From the NCBI GenBank assembly GCA_036346225.1, contig JARFIW010001739.1:12689001-12753000 (forward strand): a DNA stretch of 64,000 nt, read 5' to 3'. The notes beneath the pieces are model-generated. The model was given only the letters and a program-made list of their open reading frames with translations. It was not told the DNA's origin and made no database searches. A program made the translations under genes and the position numbers. The stretch comes from Platerodrilus igneus. Its lineage: Eukaryota > Arthropoda > Insecta > Coleoptera > Lycidae. Below are positions 55,991 through 64,000 of the stretch, piece after piece (position 1 is the stretch's first letter; each line of letters begins with the position of its first letter).

Positions 55991-57829
55991 CCCGCCAACA
56001 GGTTTAGAGTTATTTCCATTAAAAAATACAATGTTTAGGTTACATACATTCTCGTTCGAAGGAAAAATTAATTTTGTGTTTTATATTGTTTATATTCCAA
56101 GTTGTCAAATTCATTATAAAGTTAAAAATAATGCATATGACTTCATCGTCTTGGCACGAAAAAAGTTCACATGCAAAGAAATGCTGATTCTAAAATAAAA
56201 AGTTCTCTGGGTCTAGTTAAAAGTTTAATGTAAGATAATATTACATATATTAAATAGAAAAAAACGAATTGACTAATTTCATTTTACAGTCTTAATTTAT
56301 TTTCCGAATTCTGGCGAAAATGTTTCCAATCGTTTTATGACAAAAGCTTTTTGGTTGAGCACTTCGTTTTTACCAGCCAAAAAGATAACATGTAGCTTGA
56401 GCAGATTACTTAACCATGAAAAAAATGTATCGGACTGATTAAGGCAGTTAGTCATTGAAGTTCGAATAATACCCGACCAGGGTGCTTGCTTTTAATTTTA
56501 GGAGCACATTGGTTTCCATTTAATCAACAACTTCATGTTTTACAAAAACATTTTGATTCAAAATAGAACGTTCTTTCCAAATCCGAGTATAGGATCTAGT
56601 TAAAACAAATAAGGTCCAAGAGATAATGGTCCTTAATGGTGTCCTAATTATCCAGAATCAAACATCACTCATCAGGTTTTTATAATTAAATTTCTGAAAC
56701 TATAACTTACATTAATGAATAATTTTGCCTAGCATGGGGAACGTAATTCGAGCATAGTGATCGAAAATCAATGTAAATTAGTGGTAATTTTGCAAAACAA
56801 AAAGCCCGCGACCGGTTTCGCTGTTGTTGCAGCTTGTCAGATGCACGCACCTCTTTTTACAAAACAACCAAGGCCTGCAATTGTACACAAATCATGTTGT
56901 ATCTATAATGTACAATATTTCTCATGCTCCCTTTATACTAGAATGTATGCAACTAACCATCGATGATTTTCAAGTCTCCAACATGATAGTATAGATGGCA
57001 TTGCCAGACAAAATTTTAATTTCGATTATTTCTCGAATGAATTTTAGGTCTGAATAACTTACCTGATCTCGGGTTTTAGTATCCCCTTGTTATATTTTCT
57101 GAGTTTTTCCGAGAAATCCAAATCTTTCGGATTAGGTGGTCTCCAAGATAATTTCCGATTAAGACATACTTAACACACGACAGAATTAGGGAATTCCCTT
57201 CAAACACTTATACCACCCGTCCGACTGAGTTAGTCGAGAAGGTTTTTTTTCAGTACAGTCAAGGATTTTGGTACTTTCTCGAAACAGAATCTTTAGTGGA
57301 GTACTTCGCCGAGTTTCTCAATGGATTACCGGCTAAATTTGCTGGGGTCAAAATTGAGGATAACACTTTTCTTTACCTGTCTCACTTTCATAACCAAGTT
57401 TATTTTTGGAATCACTTAGATCCTCATTTTCTAAGTTACTTAGATCACTAATTCTACTAGCAATAAATTTGTGTTTTGCATTTGTTATAGGTTTAGTTTC
57501 ATTGTAACGGTTCATTTTTACACTTATTTAAAGTTAATATTAATAATAAACAAAAAGGAAAAACAGTGCAAATCACACAAAAATTAAAATAAGTTCAACT
57601 AAGTATCACCTCACACTTGGTTTACGCTAAGATTCGCCCTTTAGGGTGAAGTACTCTCAGCTCCGAAATTCTAACTTTGAAAATATACTTTTTGACACAA
57701 AATGTGCGAGTTAATTAAACCTTACAACTATAAATTTTAACACTAAATTAAGGAATACCCAATGTACATTTCCAATAGTCCTTTGCACAAAAGCAAAATC
57801 TAAAAGCTATCTCGATACTTTTTACTCCT
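55991..57829. other. No gene recognised
   Basis: AT-rich DNA. A less AT-rich patch near 56800-56880 (CCGCGACCGGTTTCGCTG) has no partner that I found. On the minus strand, 57440-57260 gives an acidic text (NLENEDLSDSKNKLGYESET) that could continue the Gypsy protease-RT linker from 57830, but this was not established. Confidence 0.4.
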
Positions 57830-58470
57830 ACTGCATTTCCTTCTTCCTCTAGTTCCTCTAATTTACATTGATTCAAAAATACAGCCTTTCTCGACTTCAT
57901 CACTCCACTTAATATAATCTTTACCACATATACTCATCTTATTTTTTAGGTCTATTCGCAACTTCAACTTATCGATTAAGTCTATACCAAAGTTCGCATC
58001 CATCCTCAATCCAACTACAACCATAAATTCATGTTCAAACTATATTCTCTAACACATTTTAAGATTGCCATGTTGTTTATACTCGCGAACTTACTGTTGT
58101 TTGATGTTACCAAATTACGTTTATTTATAGTTATCAACTTATTATTTAATTTTTGAATGTTACTTCAACAAAATTTTCCGAAATTCGCGATGCTTCAGCT
58201 CTTGTATCTATAGTACTTTAATAATTGTATCTTCTACATTTAAATTTAAAATAGGCAATGAGTTTTTATTTAAATTTTCTTCACTTTCTAAATCAAATTT
58301 TATAAATTCACGTTGATGTTCATACTGATTAATTTCGAGGGATCTGTTTGATCCGCTTCTTACTGAAAATCCTGCCTCTCACAGTCAAAGGTCCTGGTCT
58401 GTTTACTGTCTCAGCATATGTACTGTTGTTTTGTCTAGTTGTGCATTCCCAATTATTCTCATTCTTTCAG
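57830..58470 (-). pseudogene. Gypsy protease remnant
   Basis: On the minus strand, SLPILNLNVEDTIIKVL then IDTRAEASRISENFVEV matches LLPIINLKVEDKIVKVLIDT of the forward element at 41445. The catalytic DTG reads DTR. A frame break lies just before it. Further on, FGIDLIDKLKLRIDLKNKMS matches FGMNIIDKLGLKIHAECKEI. The copy is clearly the same Gypsy family and clearly dead. Confidence 0.75.
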
Positions 58471-58471
58471 T

Positions 58472-60000
58472 TCATGTTTCTATTCTCGGTGGTTCTGAAC
58501 ACATTTTCTGTTCTACCATCTCTTTTGATTGCGTTGTTCTGCTCCAGTTGGCCCTATTACTATTTCCCCTATCGAAAGTTCTGCCATTATAACGTTCAGG
58601 TCCGCGGCTTCTCTGGTACCTGAAAAAGTTCATGGGCTGGTTCTTAGGTCTACCTTCCGTCCTTCCTGGTGGACTCATTTCATCACATCTATGTAGGTAT
58701 TCTAAGGATACGTCCTGATCTACAATGTTTTGTAGGGCTATGCACTGTTTCACCTCAACCTTGAAATGTTCAGCTATATATTTAATTAAATGTTTGTCCT
58801 CGCAGGGAAGGATCGAGTTGTTTAGCCACACTGAATTTTTTTAAAAGCTTATAGTGCCATTGTTATGTCTGAATCCGTGCTGTATTTTCTCATAATCAAA
58901 TTACCCCTTACTTTAAATTGTTCATTATCCCCCAGAAATGTTTTAAAATTTTAACCTGAAAATCTTGACATGAGCTTAACTCGTTTTCTATGTTTTTTGG
59001 CACTTCCTTTCAACATAGATCTCACTACCCTGCGTTAAAGTTTTACATTGTTTAAGAATATTTTTGATTTCAACTTATTATCCTATAAAATTTCGAATAC
59101 TGTTCTAACAGGGCACTGCTTGAACTCCATCTTCTAGGTTTGTTACGTTAGCTTTATGAAATGGAGTGATTGTGCATTGGTTTGCATCTACCTTAATTCA
59201 GCATCTTTTAAAAAAACTGATTTAAACTCTTTTTATGTTATGCTCAAATTATAGAAGCGTGAAAAGTACAATAAGTGTGTATTAAATCGACCTGTATAAA
59301 AATTCCCCTCAGTATAAAAGTACGTGGAATATACTTTAAAACACTATTTAAAATTCTCTGAACGGTTTGCGTATCACCAAAAAAACTTCGCTAAATTCGA
59401 TGAAACAAGTAAACATTTGCTCTTCCTCAAACCACTTCTAAAAGGCTAGAAGCTCGCCTTATCAATTCCTTGTAACACATTCGTATAGTTGCTTGTTACT
59501 TCCAATAGTTTATTCTACGAAACATGTTCAAAACAACTGCTTTGTATAAAAGTTATTAATGGTTAGAAAACCTACTTCGTTATATTTGCAGCCGTTGAGG
59601 CCGCTCGAGTTTTATGGGGAATAAAATCGGTCTCCTAATTAAGTCATTCGTGGTATCTCCGTAGCATGTCTCTTTTAAGCCTTCAGTTAATTTCTCACTC
59701 ATCTCTGTAAATTGTTTTTCACTCTTATCGCTTTCTAATTTTAAATTATCCCGTAATTTTGATAGTTTTTCTCAAAATTTTGCTCGTAACTCTTAGATAT
59801 TCCTATCAGATTTTTCACTTAATTCTTTTATATTCTCACTCATTTCTTTCATATTTTTCTTATTCTTTTAATGTTCTTCAATCATTTCTTTGAAACCTCT
59901 TTCATTCCTTTTACTCTTTTCCTGCAGGTATTTATTTAAATTCAATATAGAAGCCCGTTTGTTCTTTCTTTACCTCCGCTCCTTCTTTTTCGAGGCTTCC
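58472..60000 (-). pseudogene. Gypsy gag remnant
   Basis: 58831-58472 reads CEDKHLIKYIAEHFKVEVKQ then ALQNIVDQDVSLEYLHRCDE, matching EDKHIIRYLAGHFDAEVKRY and TQNIVDRDTFISYLQRD of the element at 40538. After it comes an Arg/Asn-rich tail (RYNGRTFDRGNSNRANWSRT), again without a zinc knuckle. Broken capsid text (MLKGSAKKHRKRV, FKTFLGDNEQFKVRGNL) lies at 58850-59120. Coiled-coil-like text (LRDNLKLESDKSEKQFTEMS) lies around 59690-59770. No long open frame remains. Confidence 0.7.
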
Positions 60001-60138
60001 AAATAGATGCTTCCTTGAAAACCAATTTCAACCCCTTTAGCTATCAGTCATTCTGGAAACCAATCAGATATGCTACACAGGGAAAAATCCTACCAAATCC
60101 CACGAGACGCAAAAAAACCTAATTTTCAAGCGGCTTAA

Positions 60139-60226
60139 TCGAGCTCCAGGTTTGGACGCCAATAAAAGTACTGTGGATTTTAGCGTTAAAAAAATGAAAT
60201 TAGATGAGCGCCTATGTTGAGTGTCA
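60139..60226 (-). promoter_or_regulatory. Two tandem PBS-like sites beside the gag remnant
   Basis: Plus-strand TCGAGCTCCAGGTTTGGACG with CCAATAAA (60139), and GAGCGCCTATGTTGAGTGTC with AATAAA (60206), are spaced about 65 bp. Each is followed by TGCTGTG- or ACTGTGG-type sequence, as in other leaders. Both are degenerate. Confidence 0.5.
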
Positions 60227-62199
60227 ATAAAAATGCTGTGAATTATTGTCTAAAGATGCCCGTATTACTTTGTTAGTTCAGTTTAAATGAAACAACGATT
60301 ATTCGTTAACGAACAATTCTTCAAATAATAATTGATACATCCACAAACATCTTACTTTAACACACATTATTCAAAAAATATTACTTGCATACGAACATTA
60401 GGTCTACAGATAAAGTCCAATATCGTCAACACGTCTTAAGTCTAAAAAAAATTTTATAATTACTAGATACTAAGAGGCCATAAAATCTCTCTTTCTTATT
60501 AGTATTTCACAAACCTTTCCTTATTTAAATCACGCGATGTACAATTTTTTAGAAATGAGCATGGATAATTTTAATAATCTTTCTTACCTCGTTGTTCCGT
60601 CCAACCCTGTATATATTCATTTAGTTTCTTTATATTATTACTATAAAATTCAAGTTTATTTGTTAATGGTAGTATCTGCTCTTTTATTTAAATTTGATAA
60701 ACCCGGTCGTGTTAACACCTTCAATGTTCTATCTTGTTTGCCATATGTTTGGTGACTGCACGGTTTAACACAGTCTATTGTCACGGCTTGCACAATAAAT
60801 TTTTGTTTCGGAGGTCAGTCCCTGTATGGAACAGCCTTACCGCTTTATATTATTTTTCAAATGTAGTAATAAGTGTTCTGGATCCAAAAATCTTCACCCC
60901 TCTAATTGGACATCAGGTAAGAATATTGAAGGCCGCATTTGTTTAATATCTGTATCCCTTTATGTACTCAACACATGTAGTTAAACGTAACTTATCATGC
61001 ACATTTAATACATGCCTTTATAATGGTGAAATTTAATCGAAATACGACCTCATAAAGAAAACCTAAATTATCCACTCATAAAAAAATTATTTGCGTACAA
61101 AATTCTCATGTAATCTAACCTACTTCAGTACATAAAACAATCACAAATATCGTTTAATAGATTTACCGTTAATTATACTGATTGTACTTTTTCTCCTCTT
61201 ATGTCTTGTCCAAAACGTACAATAGAATTTTATACCTTCTTCGCAAACTCTATATCGGTATCGCTCGATTATCTGATCACCAATAGCATTTTAAAATCCA
61301 TATAATATTCTTCGGTTTATATTACAATTTATTTTGCAGGGATTTATTACCATTTGTCAGTTCTATGATTCAGTTCAAATCAGTTCATCATACACGAATT
61401 AAAATCACTTTCGACGTCGATTGTTAAAATACGATTTTATTAGTAGATATTTTAAACTTGTAGTAACACCCTAACGTGAACTGTACTTCATTTAATTCAC
61501 TAACAATTCACAATTGACAATTCATAATTGACCCTGATTGCCTTTTTGATAGGTTTATCTAGTATTAACTTCCCACGTTATTAAGATCTAGAGCCCTCTA
61601 TAAATTTCTGGTTGGTTTTTTTACGATCTCACTCATGTGGATGATGCAATTTTCCCGGAAATGAGTTAGCGATAATACTTCATTAAGACAATATATTATC
61701 TAAATTACTGTTAGCTTTGATCTATTGCGTCGTTAAATGTCTTACTTTATGATTTAGTTTAAAGAATGAATGTTAAAAAAATCTTGTTATTGCGCGTTTT
61801 ACAATCGTTTGATTGGGTTGCTAAACACCTTATCTCACATTATAGTTTTCTGAAAGGATTGTCCATTCAATTTATTTTGCTACTTGGGAATGAATATAGA
61901 TTTTCGAATAATCTAGGAAAATAAAATACACGACTTGCATGTTTTGCGTTTAATATTTCTTATCTTGCTATGTAATGGAAAGAAATTATAAATCTTCCTA
62001 TGAATGGAACTGTAAGCCTTTTAAATTGTATCAAATAATTTTTAATTAGGAAAACTTTCGCCAATTTTTAACTTACGTGCTTTACTTTATTCCTACTAAA
62101 GATGCGATTAAGTTATGCAACATAGACTAAGGCTGGTTATATCACAGGTTTTTGCACTCATAATGATATATAGAGTGTTTCCAATTACGGAGTTATGAG
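60227..62199. other. Possible LTR and a weak LINE-like fragment
   Basis: As the sequence upstream of a minus-strand gag leader, 60240 onward should be a 5' LTR, but no partner copy was found. At 60760-60900 on the plus strand, RFNTVYCHGLHNKFLFRRSV then PVWNSLTAL resembles the C-terminal end of many LINE reverse transcriptases (F..R....WNSLP). It is too short for certainty. 62170-62190 reads AGAGTGTTTCCAATTACGGA, a transposon-end-like motif. Confidence 0.35.
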
Positions 62200-62820
62200 T
62201 ATTAAGAAAAATTGTTTTATTTTTCTTTGCTGTTGGTCAAACGTTTTGATTTCCTCCATTTTGTTACCTTTTTTTTGGTATCCTTTGCGTCTTTTAGTTA
62301 ATATTTGTAATGTTGATTGTTTTTATCTAGCTTTTCTATTGCCTCTCGCATTGGAATTATCCCTTTTGGTTTTCGCTCACTATCTGTAATGTGTACTTTT
62401 ATGTATTGTATTGGTTGCTCTATATCTTTTCCTAATTTATTTATTTTTGTTTGTATTATATGTTGCCAAGGTGGTATTGTTCGTTTCTTTTGTGTGTTGC
62501 TTCTTGTTTAATATTTTTTATTCTGTGTGTATTCTTACTGCTGCTAGTACTGCAAAGATTAGTAGTTGTGGTTCTTTCATGGTTGTGCTGCTTTGCATTT
62601 TGTTAGTTACGATTGGGTTTGCATGTATTATAGTATTTATGTTTGTGTTATAGTGGTGTGCGGTAGCTTGTATACGTATGGTTTGATATGTGCCTATATT
62701 CTAGGAATATGTTATTTTAAATTTTTCTTTATTCTGAGAATTCCGTTTTTGGTTCTGGTGTTATGCCATGTAATTGTTGTGCGTTTGTGTCTAAGTGTAT
62801 GTGCTAGATCTAGATGAAGC
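62200..62820 (-). pseudogene. Possible LINE ORF fragment
   Basis: The T-rich plus strand gives hydrophobic frames that look artificial. On the minus strand, 62510-62320 has a stop-free text including PPWQHIIQTKINKLGKDIEQ and VHITDSERKPKGIIPMREAI with a hydrophilic, coding-like composition. A similar PxWxxxIxxKIxxL start occurs in some LINE-encoded proteins as far as I recall. Frames upstream of it are broken. The family is undetermined. Confidence 0.25.
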
Positions 62821-63029
62821 AAAATTCAGATGATAAAATCAGTCCACCAGTTTCATAGAAAATTCAGTAGTTAGATTTAAATTACTTTTTGAATGATAGC
62901 ATAAGCTTAACAAATGTCACACAAAACGAGTTTTTACCAGAAAGGATTTATATATTTTAGCTTTCTCATCACCTTAGAGTTGATGTGAAAACCAAATCCT
63001 TGCCGTTAATAAAGTTTTGCATGCTCCAA

Positions 63030-63310
63030 GATCGTAAGTAGAAACTCCCGATCACGAACCATTATTATTTTAGATCTCAATTTTTTAAACGGGTTAAATT
63101 TACGACGCTTTATCTGTAACGATAACAAGGAATAACGGCGTATAAAAGCTGCGGTATCCATTATCTTCCATATTTATATATCCACAGTTTTACGATCACA
63201 TGCTGGAGATCGTTTATCTTGTCAGGTGAATTAATATTCCTGTCTATAAAGTTATCGATCAGTAACCTTAACTTTTCATTAGTTGTGTTAGTGTGGAGAA
63301 AAAACTTCTT
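63030..63310 (+). repeat. Dispersed repeat, partner of 48230-48545
   Basis: Shares GAACCATTATTATTTTAGAT, ACATGCTGGAG, TTAATATTCCTGTCTATA and CATTAGTTGTGTTAG in order with the 48-kb copy. Confidence 0.55.
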
Positions 63311-63720
63311 CCGGTTTGGATTTGTATAGCATTAGGTCATGAATTGAAATACGTTACATAGAGTGCAATATGGTACTCGTAATTGTGTGTAACCCGTAAT
63401 AGTTTCCTTTGTCAGGCAGAGCAAGTAATCATAAACGTTACTTTGAAATTGTATATGATTGTATATTATTATAGGTTGTGACCATAGATTACTCGATTCT
63501 ATAGTTCACTTGCATTACAAATGGTTGAGAAAATTATAGGAAACTATATAATGCACGTTCTACACTACTATTTAATAGCTATGTATACTAAATTCTTGGC
63601 TTTTCTATTATTAATGTCGATAAAGTGAATTAAGTTATGAAATGAAGAAAGAAATGTGACTGTTAGGAAGAAAATCCGCACGGAATAATGAATAATGTTT
63701 GTTACAGACACAAATGATTT

Positions 63721-63936
63721 TTATGTAGATTTATAGAATATAGTAGGGAGAGGAGCCTGTACCTGGCTCAATTGAAATTTTTCGTGCGAAACTTCGGAAG
63801 ATGAGTCAGAGTCAGATATTCTTCCTCTAGCGATATCGTCAGTGACTTCAACAAAAAAGAATATCGCTGTAGAAAATAATCCTAAATGAAGAAAACATAC
63901 ACTCAATATCAGTATGTATAATGGGAACCGTTTCAT
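63721..63936 (-). CDS. Short frame with signal-peptide-like start
   Basis: ATG at 63936 opens a 71-codon frame: a basic start, a hydrophobic run of about 25 residues (YILILSVCFLHLGLFSTAIF), then an Asp/Ser-rich segment (TDDIARGRISDSDSSSEVSH). AG followed by GTACAG at about 63762 could be a splice donor, which would make this the first exon of a secreted or membrane protein. I recognise no family. The frame lies 400 bp from a dispersed repeat, so a transposon origin is equally possible. No promoter or partner exon can be seen before the window ends. Confidence 0.2.
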   Translation of the reverse strand: MKRFPLYILILSVCFLHLGLFSTAIFFFVEVTDDIARGRISDSDSSSEVSHEKFQLSQVQAPLPTIFYKST

Positions 63937-64000
63937 TGATAGAGAAAGTGAAGTCAGGTGACAATTGATAGATTTGAATCCTGTTTAAATATTCGAAAAG

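Noticed and set aside
62195..62817. Overlapping hydrophobic plus-strand frames resembling a multi-pass membrane protein
   Set aside because: The hydrophobicity comes from T-rich sequence. Frames overlap in several phases, and the minus strand has a more coding-like composition.

Overview
The window looks like AT-rich repeat DNA from an arthropod, most probably an insect. The evidence is the mix of mobile elements: a DUF4817-type Tc1/mariner relative, a mariner, a piggyBac, an insect-style LINE, and several Ty3/Gypsy elements whose leaders match the 3' end of animal tRNA-Lys(CUU). I found no intact host gene, no rRNA or tRNA gene and no CRISPR array. Every recognisable coding region belongs to a mobile element and is broken by stops, frameshifts or deletions. 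The species cannot be named from the sequence.

Layout. 1-1730: Tc1/mariner-like element with 123-bp terminal inverted repeats and a dead transposase. 2985-3610: mariner transposase remnant. 3.7-11.5 kb: two forward units, each made of a long LTR followed by a leader. 11.55-14.66 kb: 5'-truncated LINE (minus strand) with two further copies of its 3' end in tandem. 14.66-17.54 kb: reverse LTR-like unit split by a clean solo LTR (15932-17353) with an ATAT target duplication. 17.8-25.8 kb: Gypsy element on the minus strand, with all domains recognisable but broken. 25.8-36.4 kb: four more reverse LTR/leader units. 36.4-45.6 kb: forward LTR units enclosing a Gypsy element that has gag, protease and most of RT but no RNase H or integrase. 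46.0-48.1 kb: reverse LTR/leader unit. 48.2-50.4 kb: piggyBac remnant. 50.4-56.0 kb: a second type of Gypsy element, lacking gag. 57.8-60.2 kb: gag-protease remnant on the minus strand. 60-64 kb: weak LINE-like fragments, a diverged repeat, and one short reading frame with a signal-peptide-like start.

The unusual pattern is in the leaders. Beside most of the long LTRs, on either strand, there is a sequence like the tRNA-Lys(CUU) primer-binding site. In several elements it occurs two to five times in tandem at roughly 45-65 bp spacing, separated by short AT-rich spacers ending in CACAGCA or ATAGCA. Most LTR-plus-leader units begin or end in a long (TA)n tract, and several tracts are flanked by inverted CACAGCAA / TTGCTGTG arms. 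Leader-like sequence also follows LTRs that sit at the 3' end of an element. The region therefore reads as LTR-leader blocks joined at (TA)n tracts, rather than as ordinary full elements and solo LTRs. All boundaries here were read by eye, without alignment software.
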